From: an uncultured Bacteroidota bacterium
GTDB taxonomy: Bacteria; Bacteroidota; Bacteroidia; Bacteroidales; P3
DNA: 64,000 nucleotides
Direction of reading: 5' to 3'
NCBI GenBank assembly: GCA_902790215.1
Contig: CADAQX010000001.1
Coordinates: 62,001-126,000, forward strand
The notes beneath the pieces were generated by a model that saw only the letters and a list, made by a program, of their open reading frames with translations, ran no database searches and was not told the origin of the DNA. Positions 29,761-37,426 of the stretch are shown one piece after another (position 1 is the stretch's first letter; every line of letters begins with the position of its first letter). The position numbers and the translations under genes are program-made.

Positions 29761-29839
29761 GCAACTTTTTGCAGGTTGTTCTGTGCTATTATTGCAACTT
29801 TTTGCAAGTATTTTATGGGTGTTTCTGCAACTTTTTGCA
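29761..29839. repeat. three GCAACTTTTTGCA motifs spaced 33 bp
   Basis: GCAACTTTTTGCA starts at 29761, 29794 and 29827. The 20 bp between them are only loosely alike. The next bases are direct repeat B. No gene is seen in 29680-29990 (311 bases). Confidence 0.85.
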
Positions 29840-29843
29840 AGTT

Positions 29844-29907
29844 GACTTAACAAAATGTTATTAGCAAAATGTTAAGTCGTGGTATGTGCAATGGAATCTG
29901 GAAGATA
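29844..29907 (+). repeat. 64-bp direct repeat B
   Basis: Matches 28903-28966 at 62 of 64 positions, same orientation, including both near-palindromes (29847-29860 and 29861-29874). Unlike repeat A it has no -7 box beside it. Confidence 0.9.
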
Positions 29908-29909
29908 GA

Positions 29910-29946
29910 AAAGAGTCCCTGCCGCAGTGGCAAGGACTCTCTTTTG
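29910..29946 (-). terminator. strong terminator after the 31939-29991 operon
   Basis: AGAGTCC (29912-29918) pairs with GGACTCT (29934-29940), and TGCC with GGCA inside; T-rich on both sides, so possibly bidirectional. A degenerate copy is at 14203-14234. Confidence 0.8.
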
Positions 29947-29990
29947 GTTGTATGGGGTAGCGGAGACCGCCCGCAGGAAAGTATCTCATA

Positions 29991-31691
29991 TTATTCAACA
30001 TCTCTAACAGGGCGTACTGCTCGACCGTAGCTGCGGGAGTTGCTACTCATAGCGGTGAGATAGCCACCGATGGTGAAGCCCATAAAGTACGCGCCGCTGC
30101 CATTTTTGTGCGTAGATGACCAATAATATCCGTCACTGCCCACAAAGCTAACACTCGTTCCCCACCGGTAACCCGCTGCAGGCAGAAACACGGCACCAGC
30201 ATTCTCCATTACAGCCCATTGTGCGAGGGTGTAGCTATTAAGAGTCCAATCATCTGAAGATGAAAGCCCTGTGTTGAATGTATACCCAGATGGCAGCGTC
30301 CAGTTATCAGGCAAGATAATCAAGCCCCCCACACCATTTATGTTGCCTCTACTATGTTTGGAGGAGGCGTTGTCACGGATGTTGAGTAAGTAATTCCATT
30401 CGTCTTTTGTCAGTGTACGCCACAGGTGATGGGCATTGCCACCGTTGCTGATGGCATTGTGCCAAGCCCATTCTGCCTCTGCATAGTTGCCTGTCATGCC
30501 GTTAGTGGAAATTCCATCAAGATAGTAGTCAGAGTATGTTGTGCTGGTTGACCACGGTTGGTAACAATTGGCTCCACTGTTCCATCCGCTGGTACCCCAT
30601 CCGAATAGGTCTATCCATCCGCTGTAGGTAGAGCTGATGTTGCGGTTATCACTCCCACCGACAGTTCCACCATAGTAACCTTGACCATCAGCGGTCTGTG
30701 TCCCAACATAGTCCCACTGATGCTCTGCAAACTGCCATGTGTTAGTGCTTGCATTGTACTGTAGGTTGCCTTGCGAGAAACGCACTTGCTGCGTGGCACT
30801 CACTGAGAAAGCACCTGGCAGCATCCCGTCGACCGAAGGTGGGTCTGGCGTTACTTGCCCATTCCACTGCTCCACAGTCAAACTTACTTCCGCCATTCTG
30901 TTGTGACGGAGTGACGCACGTTTCTCAAATGTGGCATATTGACCAGTGGTAGAATAGAGCGTGATGGTCACATCTTCCCCTTCGTCCCCACCAAACTCTG
31001 GTGCTACAATGTAATAGACGTAGGTGTCCCTGTCCCCACGACCTATGGTGGGCCTGTCTCCGGCAGGGAATACCAACGACACATCATGGCTTGCCGACGA
31101 CGGTACCATCGTACCAATATGGTCGTTCGGACTTCCCGTCACGCTGGCACTGCACAATCCGCTGAGGTAGGAGGTAGCAGATGTAACGGTAATGCGTTCA
31201 AGGACGAAGTCGTTATTCATTCTGTTGCTGACCACTATTTTGATAAGCGGGCAGAGGTTGTGGAAGGTCAGCGATTCGCTGGATGAGTATGCCCCCATTG
31301 GCACCTTCACCTTCTGGTCACCACGGCTGTCCACCTCATATATTTGTTCGTGAGGCAGGGTGACGGCAATGGTACTACTACTGGTACTGGAGATGTCCAC
31401 ATCCCCCACTATGTCGGCGGGGTAGATGGCGCGGTAGTGGCTGCTCTCCACCACATCGGTTATCTGTGCCGACGAGCCCAGTGCCGCACTGGTGGTACAG
31501 GTCTGGTTGTTGACCCGTATAAGGTCGTTGTTGTGCCAGCAGGGAGTCAGGTTGTCGATATATACCTTGGCATCCCTACCATTGTCAATATTGGCACCCA
31601 GTGTCACAGTGCCGTGTTCTCTTTTGCAGCCTGTCAGTATCACCACACCCGCCATCAGGCCAACTATCATTGTTGTATGTATTTTCTTCAT
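29991..31691 (-). CDS. fimbrillin-like lipoprotein with C-terminal major-paralogue-type domain
   Basis: 566 residues. Signal with lipobox ILTGCKRE. Fimbrillin-like half: LTPCWHNNDLIRVNN, YRAIYPADIV, LTFHNLCPLIKIVVSN. Second half from ~residue 285: VRFSQGNLQYNAS, GWIDLFGWGTSGW, WRTLTKDEWNYLL, FLPAAGYRWG, YYWSSTHKNG, ending GRAVRPVRDVE. The C-terminal domain is closest to that of 14702-15586 (shared MLPGAFSVSATQQVRFS-like start), suggesting recent shuffling among the four copies. It is the second gene after the small protein 31730-31939 and is bounded downstream by a strong terminator. Confidence 0.77.
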   Translation of the reverse strand: MKKIHTTMIVGLMAGVVILTGCKREHGTVTLGANIDNGRDAKVYIDNLTPCWHNNDLIRVNNQTCTTSAALGSSAQITDVVESSHYRAIYPADIVGDVDISSTSSSTIAVTLPHEQIYEVDSRGDQKVKVPMGAYSSSESLTFHNLCPLIKIVVSNRMNNDFVLERITVTSATSYLSGLCSASVTGSPNDHIGTMVPSSASHDVSLVFPAGDRPTIGRGDRDTYVYYIVAPEFGGDEGEDVTITLYSTTGQYATFEKRASLRHNRMAEVSLTVEQWNGQVTPDPPSVDGMLPGAFSVSATQQVRFSQGNLQYNASTNTWQFAEHQWDYVGTQTADGQGYYGGTVGGSDNRNISSTYSGWIDLFGWGTSGWNSGANCYQPWSTSTTYSDYYLDGISTNGMTGNYAEAEWAWHNAISNGGNAHHLWRTLTKDEWNYLLNIRDNASSKHSRGNINGVGGLIILPDNWTLPSGYTFNTGLSSSDDWTLNSYTLAQWAVMENAGAVFLPAAGYRWGTSVSFVGSDGYYWSSTHKNGSGAYFMGFTIGGYLTAMSSNSRSYGRAVRPVRDVE

Positions 31692-31729
31692 AAAGTCTTA
31701 TTTTTTAATTCTTGATTACTAATTTCCAT

Positions 31730-31939
31730 TTACCAACGTTCCAACTCATACGAGGTGGTGCGGTTGCCATCGCCTGACAAGTCGTCACGCTCAAAAGAGT
31801 TTGAGTGGCTGCCCGGCATATCATCGTCCCAAGTATCCAACTCAAAACGAGTGGTGGACATGCCAAGCCCCATCTCCACCACAAACTCGACTACCTTGAC
31901 GAGGGGAGGGCTGTAAATTTCTTTGATTCGTTTTTTCAT
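31730..31939 (-). CDS. small protein preceding fimbrillin-like lipoprotein (Y-x-[AP]-P family)
   Basis: 69 residues from ATG 31939 (a TTG six bases upstream is possible). Residues 9-24 read YSPPLVKVVEFVVEMG, the family signature seen also at 3010-3201 and 17303-17530. The tail is rich in Asp and Ser and ends SYELERW. No signal peptide. Its start codon lies 27 nt after the T-run of a structured RNA (31966-32212), so expression of this pair may be controlled by attenuation. Function unknown. Confidence 0.7.
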   Translation of the reverse strand: MKKRIKEIYSPPLVKVVEFVVEMGLGMSTTRFELDTWDDDMPGSHSNSFERDDLSGDGNRTTSYELERW

Positions 31940-31965
31940 TGCCAATGTTGTTTAGATTAGGACAT

Positions 31966-32212
31966 AAAAAAAGCGTGGAACGTTTTCCTTGCCTGAACGT
32001 CAGGGTTACCACGCCCTCCCAAATCCAACAAGTTATTCCACGCCGAAACAATCGGCGTTTCGTAACCTATTCTTGATTTGGGGTCCCATAGAGACCAAGT
32101 GGTAATTTGACGTTCAAGAATAGCACGAATCGCTATTATGTTATGTCTTTAGTTTCTTTTGTTTGCTACATAATTGTACCTATTGATTATACGGATATAC
32201 TTTGTCCTTTTG
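31966..32212 (-). ncRNA. structured RNA, copy 1 (candidate new family; leader or free RNA)
   Basis: Minus-strand features in 5' to 3' order: -7 box TATATTTG (32226-32219); AAAGACATA (32150-32142); hairpin AATAGC/GCTATT; long-range stem TGAACGTCA (32116-32108) with TGACGTTCA (32002-31994) and TTACCAC (32105-32099) with GTGGTAA (32012-32006); inner CCCAAATC/GATTTGGG; hairpin CGCCGA/TCGGCG followed by GCGTGGAAT; then GCGTGG/CCACGC and a seven-T run ending at 31966. Competing pairings exist: CTATTCTTGA (32123-32114) with TCAAGAATAG (32076-32067), and the GCGTGG terminator stem against GTGGTAA. Shares blocks and layout with 54097-54327. I could not assign it to RNase P, tmRNA, SRP RNA or a known riboswitch; 6S-like RNA is not excluded. 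Confidence 0.6.
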
Positions 32213-32218
32213 ACGCTG

Positions 32219-32226
32219 CAAATATA
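32219..32226 (-). promoter_or_regulatory. -7 box (TATATTTG) of structured RNA copy 1
   Basis: Minus-strand TATATTTG about 250 nt before the RNA T-run. The -33 box is weak. It also would drive the small gene/lipoprotein operon by read-through. Confidence 0.6.
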
Positions 32227-32355
32227 CAACTTTTTTTGCAAACAATGAATCTTTAACTATTCTTCCCTGCCTGTCAACGGTCCCGTTCCAGTCATTTTGT
32301 ACCTAAAAAAGAACTTTTTTTGTCGTTTTTTTGTACTTCTTTCGTTACAATTTCG

Positions 32356-32363
32356 TATCTTTG
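32356..32363 (+). promoter_or_regulatory. -7 box (TATCTTTG) of murF
   Basis: TATCTTTG 39 nt before ATG 32403; a TTTG at 32330-32333 gives a 22-nt spacer, slightly long. It excludes the earlier in-frame ATG at 32331 as a start. Confidence 0.6.
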
Positions 32364-32402
32364 CAAAACGAAACGTTTCTCAACCGTTTATCTTATCAAG
32401 CA

Positions 32403-33704
32403 ATGGATATGTTAGAAAGACTATATCAAACCTACCTGCAGTCCCGCACGGTCACTACCGACTCACGGCAGATTACCCCCGGCTGCCTCTTCTTCGCTTT
32501 CCGTGGGGAGACCTTCGACGGCAACGCCTTCGCGCCCCAGGCATTGGAACAGGGTGCCGCGCTGTGCGTCATCAGTGACCCGCAATACAAAGTCGATGAC
32601 CGATGCATCGTGGTGCCGGACGTTCTCGCCACCCTGCAGCAGCTTGCCGCTCACCACCGCCGCCAACTCTCAATCCCCTTCATAGGCATCACCGGCACCA
32701 ACGGCAAGACTACCACCAAAGAGCTTGTCCATGCCGTTCTGTCAAAAAAATACCGCACTCACGCAACGGCTGGAAACTTCAATAACCACCTCGGCGTGCC
32801 TCTCACGCTTCTTGCCATCCCCGCCGACACCCAGATTGCCATCATCGAGATGGGTGCCAGCCACCCGGGAGAGATTGCCGACCTCTGCCGCATCGCCGAC
32901 CCCGACTTCGGCCTTATCACCAATGTGGGCCGCGCACACCTCGAAGGCTTCGGCAGCTTCGAGGGTGTCATCCAGACCAAGACTGAACTCTACCGCCATC
33001 TCTCCGCCAAAGGAGGCACCGCCTTCGTCAATGCCGACAACGACATCCTCACAGCCCAGGCCGCACAATGCGGCCTGGAAACCGTCACCTACGGCAGCGG
33101 CAACGCCGACACTCGCGGCACCCTCGTAGGCAGCGACCCCTATATGCACTTCTACTTCGAGGTGGCCGACAATGTCTATAATGTCCGCACCCACCTGCTG
33201 GGCAACTACAATTTTGACAACTGCATGGCCGCCGTGACCGCGGGGCTTTTCTTCCGCGTGGAGCCGTGGGACATCAAAGAGGCCATCGAGCAATACGAGC
33301 CTTCCAACAAACGCTCGCAATACAAGCAGACCGCCCGCAACACCCTCTTCCTCGACTGCTACAACGCCAACCCCTCAAGCATGAAGGTGGCGCTCGACAA
33401 CCTCGAAGCCCTGCCCTTGCCCAACAAGATGGCCATCCTCGGCAGCATGCGCGAACTGGGAGCCGAAAGTGCCAGCGAACACAAAGCCATCGCCGACCGC
33501 CTTGCAAACTCCCCCATCCAAGCCATCCTCGTGGGCGAAGAATTCCAGTTTGTCAGCACTGAACCACAATACCACAAAATCCAGTGGTTCCCCAACGTCG
33601 AAGCAGCCAAAGCAAGCCTGCGGCAAACGCCGCCCACGGGCTGCACCATCCTACTCAAAGGCTCCAACAGCACACGCATGTGGCTACTCGAAGAGGTCTT
33701 ATAA
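32403..33704 (+). CDS. murF: UDP-N-acetylmuramoyl-tripeptide--D-alanyl-D-alanine ligase
   Basis: 433 residues, usual MurF length, from ATG 32403 just after its promoter. The N-terminal domain has VTTDSRQITPGCLFFAFRG, as in MurE/MurF. The ATP loop is GITGTNGKTTTKE (~96-108), followed by TAGNFNNHLGVPLTLL, which sets MurF apart from MurE, and IIEMGASHPGEI, ITNVGRAHLEGF. The C-terminal domain has LDCYNANPSSMKVAL and LGSMRELG. It adds D-Ala-D-Ala to the UDP-MurNAc-tripeptide in the cytosol, completing the peptidoglycan precursor. It is alone here, without the other mur genes. Confidence 0.96.
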   Translation: MDMLERLYQTYLQSRTVTTDSRQITPGCLFFAFRGETFDGNAFAPQALEQGAALCVISDPQYKVDDRCIVVPDVLATLQQLAAHHRRQLSIPFIGITGTNGKTTTKELVHAVLSKKYRTHATAGNFNNHLGVPLTLLAIPADTQIAIIEMGASHPGEIADLCRIADPDFGLITNVGRAHLEGFGSFEGVIQTKTELYRHLSAKGGTAFVNADNDILTAQAAQCGLETVTYGSGNADTRGTLVGSDPYMHFYFEVADNVYNVRTHLLGNYNFDNCMAAVTAGLFFRVEPWDIKEAIEQYEPSNKRSQYKQTARNTLFLDCYNANPSSMKVALDNLEALPLPNKMAILGSMRELGAESASEHKAIADRLANSPIQAILVGEEFQFVSTEPQYHKIQWFPNVEAAKASLRQTPPTGCTILLKGSNSTRMWLLEEVL

Positions 33705-33705
33705 T

Positions 33706-33905
33706 GATTGCTTGATTGTCTGATTGCTTGATTGTTTGAGGGTTTTAGGGTTTGAAGGTTTAAGGGTTTAAGGGTTCAAGGGTTCAAGGGTTTGAGGGTT
33801 TAAGGGTTTAAGGGTTCAAGGGTTTGATACACTAAAACCTTCCTCCCCTAAAACTTTCCTCCCCTAAAACCATCAAACACGTTAACAATCAAACATTCAA
33901 GCAAT
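33706..33905. repeat. word-like short tandem repeats
   Basis: TTGCTTGATTGTCTGA words, then GGGTTTAA/GGGTTCAA/GGGTTTGA in mostly 8-nt register (~33735-33825), two CCTCCCCTAAAACT units, and CAATCAAACATTCAAGCAATCA. Same vocabulary as 5102-5297. No gene. Confidence 0.7.
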
Positions 33906-34885
33906 CACTTATCCACGACCACCCAATGGCCGCCCTTCGCTCCACCCGAGCGTAGTATTTTGCCATTTGCTTTTAACTGACGGATAACCTTTTTCACCCC
34001 GCTTTCAGAAAGTCCCGTCAAATCCTGCAACTCACGAATAGAGACAAACGGATTCTGCTGCATCAACAGCAAGATTTTCCCGTTACTTTTCTGGTTACTT
34101 TTCTGGTTACTTTCCATCATCTCCTCTACAGTAAGCTTAAAGCATGTCAACATAAAAGTAATAAAAGGAGTGCTGGAGGCCAAATGGTCGCTTTGGGCTA
34201 TAACATCGTAATATTCTTGCTGATGCTGCTTTACAATCGACTCTACAGGAATCCATGCGAATATCGGTTTCCACTGCATCAAAAGCAACGTCTGCCACAT
34301 CCTCCCCATACGTCCATTGCCATCAGCAAAAGGATGAATGAATTCAAATTCATAGTGAAACACGCTCGAACTGATAAGTGGATGAACCTTTGTATTCTTT
34401 ACCCACGAAAGCAACTCTCCCATCAGCGCAGGAACCCTGCTGGCCGGTGGTGCCACATGCACACATCTGTCTCCACTAAATACACCCACCCCGCCTTGTC
34501 TGTATCTTCCACATTCACGCACCAAATCAGACATCATCAAACTATGTGCACGCAATAAATCTTTCTCCTGATAAGGATTCAACTCCATCAACAACTCATA
34601 CGCGTCAATGGCATTCTTCACTTCCCTTATCTCATTTGGTGCACCCAACACTCGTTTTCCTCCAATAATAGCGGTCACTTGATCCAGCGAAAGTGAATTG
34701 TTCTCAATGGCAAGTGAAGAATGGATAGTCTTTATCCTGTTTTCTTTCCGGAGCTGAGGAGCTGGCAGACAATCTGCCCCTGCCGTCAAGCGCCCTATGG
34801 CTTCAGCAATCTCCGCCACCAGATTTGTAATCTCATCTGTAACGGTAAACGGAGGTACGTATGCGTTCTGTTCGTCCTTGCTCAT
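33905..34885 (-). CDS. Fic-domain protein with C-terminal winged helix
   Basis: 326 residues. Inhibitory motif S57-LAI-E61-N62 fits (S/T)xxxE(G/N) in the N-terminal helix (class II Fic). The catalytic loop HPFADGNGRMGR (~183-194) is intact, so AMP transfer to a target hydroxyl is expected once the inhibitory Glu is displaced. The last ~60 residues (FVSIRELQDLTGLSESGVKKVIRQL) form a winged helix, typical of Fic proteins that bind DNA and repress themselves. A short Lys/Ser/Asn repeat (SNQKSNQKSNGK) joins the two parts. Two TGTACA-centred palindromes precede the gene. Target protein unknown. Confidence 0.92.
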   Translation of the reverse strand: MSKDEQNAYVPPFTVTDEITNLVAEIAEAIGRLTAGADCLPAPQLRKENRIKTIHSSLAIENNSLSLDQVTAIIGGKRVLGAPNEIREVKNAIDAYELLMELNPYQEKDLLRAHSLMMSDLVRECGRYRQGGVGVFSGDRCVHVAPPASRVPALMGELLSWVKNTKVHPLISSSVFHYEFEFIHPFADGNGRMGRMWQTLLLMQWKPIFAWIPVESIVKQHQQEYYDVIAQSDHLASSTPFITFMLTCFKLTVEEMMESNQKSNQKSNGKILLLMQQNPFVSIRELQDLTGLSESGVKKVIRQLKANGKILRSGGAKGGHWVVVDK

Positions 34886-34897
34886 TTCGTATTTTTC

Positions 34898-34936
34898 TTA
34901 TGTACATAACGCAACACCAGCATTTTTATTGTACAA
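34898..34936. promoter_or_regulatory. twin TGTACA palindromes upstream of the Fic gene
   Basis: TTATGTACATAA (34898-34909, perfect) and TTGTACAA (34929-34936), centres 29 bp apart, beginning 13 bp before the Fic start codon. Candidate operators for the Fic winged helix. Confidence 0.5.
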
Positions 34937-34953
34937 AAAGAAAACTCTTCAGT

Positions 34954-35694
34954 CTATTTTTCAGGCAGTATATGCACCTTCACCGAGTCCTCCACCACAG
35001 CCTCTACCCTGTCCAATTGCTCCTCGGTGGCATACAGGGTCGCCAACGGGGTGTCCAGGGCATATAGCCCCTCAAACTCCGGACAACCGCTGATATCCAC
35101 CTCACGGATACGGGTCTCGCGGATGTAGAGCCGTCGCAGCCTCGGGTTGTGGCTGATGTCTATTGAATCAATCCCCGGCGAAAAGATGCAGAAAATCTCC
35201 TCCAACAACGGGTTGCGGCTCACATCCAATCGCCGCAGCTGCGTATAACTCAACTCAATCAGCTTTAGTTCCGGACACAGGCTCAGGTCCAACTGCTCCA
35301 GTGGAGTCTCAATGGCGGTGAACTGCTTGAGCCGTGGGCAGTGACTCAAATCCACGCTCCTCAGCGGGTTCTCACTGCATATAAGCACCACCAGGCTGTC
35401 GAACATCTCCACCCCATCCAACGACCCTATGCCCATATTATGCACATTCAGCAACTGCAATGCCCTCCCCATTGCCGTACGCCTCAGCACCTCGCGCCGC
35501 GGCACCACAAAGCCGAGCCTCCTCATCGGCCCCCTATACGGCTCCGCATAGCCCTGCTCAATCAGGTATGCCCTGAACACCTTGTCCGGCACCCGTGCCA
35601 CCTCCACGGCGCTGCCGCCCTCCAACTGCGGCTGCACCGAGGCGCAGCCGCAGCAGAGCAGCACCAAAGATAAGAAAATGGCAAGTCGCCGCAT
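34954..35694 (-). CDS. leucine-rich-repeat envelope protein
   Basis: 246 residues. Hydrophobic leader ending in LLCCGCAS, a lipoprotein-like but not ideal lipobox. Residues ~75-225 are LRR-like units of ~20-23 residues: VDLSHCPRLKQF, LDLSLCPELKLIEL, LDVSRNPLLEEIF, IDISHNPRLRRLYI and VDISGCPEFEGLYA. This is the Bacteroidota LRR style that binds proteins or glycans. Last gene of the blaI operon, 3 nt after the second TonB-domain gene. Its first ~70 residues recur, nearly unchanged, in the chimeric frame 36323-36709. Confidence 0.75.
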   Translation of the reverse strand: MRRLAIFLSLVLLCCGCASVQPQLEGGSAVEVARVPDKVFRAYLIEQGYAEPYRGPMRRLGFVVPRREVLRRTAMGRALQLLNVHNMGIGSLDGVEMFDSLVVLICSENPLRSVDLSHCPRLKQFTAIETPLEQLDLSLCPELKLIELSYTQLRRLDVSRNPLLEEIFCIFSPGIDSIDISHNPRLRRLYIRETRIREVDISGCPEFEGLYALDTPLATLYATEEQLDRVEAVVEDSVKVHILPEK

Positions 35695-35697
35695 AGG

Positions 35698-36411
35698 TTA
35701 CTTTAACGTATAGTAGATAGGCATCACATACTTCGACCGTGCTGGCTTGCCCTTGAATGTGGCGGGCTGCCATTTCGGCATGGACTTCACCACACGCAGA
35801 GCCTCAGCGTCGCACTCGCCGCCAACGCCACGCAACACAGTGGCCTCCGCTATACTGCCGTCGGTATCAACAAAAAACTGCACAAACACTTTGCCTTCCA
35901 CTCCCTCGGCCTTGGCCTTTTCGGGATAGACGACCGACTTGGCAATGTAAGCAGACATGGCCTCGAAGCCACCTGGATACTCGGCGAGCGAGAAGAATCT
36001 ATTATCCTCCTTGTTAAACCAGTCCAACATCTCCTCCTCATCGTTCCATGCCACCTGATACCAATTAACTGTGCTGTCGTCAAGATTCATCATAGCGGTA
36101 ACACGGCTTGACTTCGCCACCGTTTCATGGATATTGACATTAAAGCGGACCGCCTCGGCCGAATCGGCAAACTCCTTGTGTTCGCCTACCGAGTCAAGAG
36201 GAATAATAATCCCCATAAACTCGCGTTCCACCAGCTGTCCGTCGCGGTAGGTTTCGATGAACGGCGACACCTCATACCTGCCGTCGGGGATAACGGCCTG
36301 TTCCTGCACAGGCTCTTGGTTCTTACAATTGGCAAACAGCAGCAAGGCTGCCACGGGCAAGGCTGCCAATGCCTTGACCCACCCTTTGTGGGATTTCGGT
36401 TGTTTCATCAT
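35698..36411 (-). CDS. TonB C-terminal domain protein, copy 2
   Basis: 237 residues from ATG 36411 (an ATGATG pair, second at 36408). A single hydrophobic segment (ALAALPVAALLLFANC) anchors it in the inner membrane. The C-terminal ~90 residues form a TonB_C domain: YPGGFEAMSAYI, VYPEKAKAEGVEGKVFVQF, MPKWQPATFKG. In many Bacteroidota this domain is fused to an M56 peptidase; here it is separate. Same length as copy 1 (36713-37426); the first ~60 and last ~90 residues are almost identical and the middle is diverged. Its start region overlaps the end of the chimeric frame 36323-36709. Confidence 0.85.
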   Translation of the reverse strand: MMKQPKSHKGWVKALAALPVAALLLFANCKNQEPVQEQAVIPDGRYEVSPFIETYRDGQLVEREFMGIIIPLDSVGEHKEFADSAEAVRFNVNIHETVAKSSRVTAMMNLDDSTVNWYQVAWNDEEEMLDWFNKEDNRFFSLAEYPGGFEAMSAYIAKSVVYPEKAKAEGVEGKVFVQFFVDTDGSIAEATVLRGVGGECDAEALRVVKSMPKWQPATFKGKPARSKYVMPIYYTLK

Positions 36412-36709
36412 GGTAATACGATTTATAAAGCAAACGGAGGTAGCTCCTGTATTCGCCCTCGCCGCCCTGTTGCAGCACCGCCTCGTCGGCCAGGTACTCA
36501 TGCACCTCGCGCCGCGGCACCACAAAGCCGAGCCTCCTCATCGGCCCCCTATACGGCTCCGCATAGCCCTGCTCAACCAGGTATGCCCTGAACACCCCAT
36601 CCGGCACCCGGGCCACCTCCACCCCACCGCTGCCCTCCAACTGCGGCTGCACCAAGGCGCAGCCGCAGCAAAGCAGCATCAAAGAGATGAAAATGACAAG
36701 CCAACGCAT
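36323..36709 (-). pseudogene. chimeric duplication junction: LRR-protein head joined to M56-peptidase tail
   Basis: 128-codon frame. Residues 1-69 (MRWLVIFISLMLLCCGC ... GFVVPRREV) copy the start of the LRR protein 34954-35694. From residue ~70 (HEYLADEAVLQQGGEGEY) it continues as the tail of the M56 peptidase 37423-38139. The switch falls in the shared bases GAGGTGC. After that it runs out of frame into TonB copy 2. It has neither the LRR units nor HExxH, so it is best read as the scar of a tandem duplication; a small secreted product is possible. Confidence 0.8.
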
Positions 36710-36712
36710 AGG

Positions 36713-37426
36713 TTACTTTAACGTGTAGTAGATAGGCATCACATACTTCGACCGTACAGGGTTGCCCTTGAATGTGGCGGGCTGCCATTTCGGCATGGAC
36801 TTCACCACTCGCAAAGCCTCCTCGTCGCACTCGCCACCAACTCCACGCAACACCGTGACGTCGCCCACGCTGCCGTCCGGCTCCACAACAAACTGCACAT
36901 ACACCTTGCCCTGCACCCCGTCGGTCTTGGCCTTTTCGGGATAGACGACCGACTTGGCAATATAACTGGACATGGCCTCCAAGCCCCCGGGGTACTCGGC
37001 AAGCTTAAATTTGCCACTGTCCTCTTCGTCCCACCAGCTCAATGCGGCCCGGTCGTCGGCCCATGCCACATCATACCACCGCGCTGCAGCGCTATCGTTA
37101 AGGTTCACCATCGACACCGTGCGTACAGCCTTCCCCTCCACTACCAGCCTGTCCGAGTAGCGAGCCGCCTCGGCCGAGTCGGCAAACACCTTGTGTTTAT
37201 CCAACTCTTCAAGCGGAAGCAGAACGCCCATAAACTCGCGTTCCACTAACTGTCCGTCGCGGTAGGTGTCGGTGAATGGCGACACCAGATACTGTCCGTC
37301 GGGGATAACGGCCTGCTCCTGCTCAGGCTCCTGGTTCTTGCAATTGGCAAACAGCAGCAAGGCTGCCACGGGCAAGGCTGCCAATGCCTTGACCCACCCT
37401 TTGTGGGATTTCGGTTGTTTCATCAT
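36713..37426 (-). CDS. TonB C-terminal domain protein, copy 1
   Basis: 237 residues, starting in an ATGA overlap with the M56 peptidase gene, so likely translationally coupled. Membrane anchor as in copy 2 (ALAALPVAALLLFANC), then an unknown middle domain (SAAARWYDVAWADDRAAL) and the TonB_C domain (YPGGLEAMSSYI, MPKWQPATFKG, YVMPIYYTLK). No TonB-dependent receptor or ExbB/D is adjacent. Inferred signalling partner of the M56 peptidase, as the fused form would be, rather than an energiser of transport. Confidence 0.87.
   Translation of the reverse strand: MMKQPKSHKGWVKALAALPVAALLLFANCKNQEPEQEQAVIPDGQYLVSPFTDTYRDGQLVEREFMGVLLPLEELDKHKVFADSAEAARYSDRLVVEGKAVRTVSMVNLNDSAAARWYDVAWADDRAALSWWDEEDSGKFKLAEYPGGLEAMSSYIAKSVVYPEKAKTDGVQGKVYVQFVVEPDGSVGDVTVLRGVGGECDEEALRVVKSMPKWQPATFKGNPVRSKYVMPIYYTLK

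Noticed and set aside
29761-29839. CRISPR-like array
   Set aside because: Only a 13-bp motif is constant, the intervals are 20 bp and partly alike, and there are no cas genes.
29574-29864. 96-codon frame with CNFLQV repeated three times
   Set aside because: Overlaps the YafQ gene out of frame and ends inside direct repeat B; better explained by the 33-bp spaced DNA motif.
28903-29907. Insertion sequence or integron cassette around the TA genes
   Set aside because: No transposase or integrase, ends are direct not inverted repeats, and no attC core sites seen.
31966-32212. RNase P RNA, tmRNA, SRP RNA or a common riboswitch
   Set aside because: No GAGGAAAGTCC, no tRNA-like ends or tag frame, no GGTCAGG...AGCAGCC core, and no TPP, cobalamin, SAM or FMN landmark sequences seen. 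6S-like RNA remains open.
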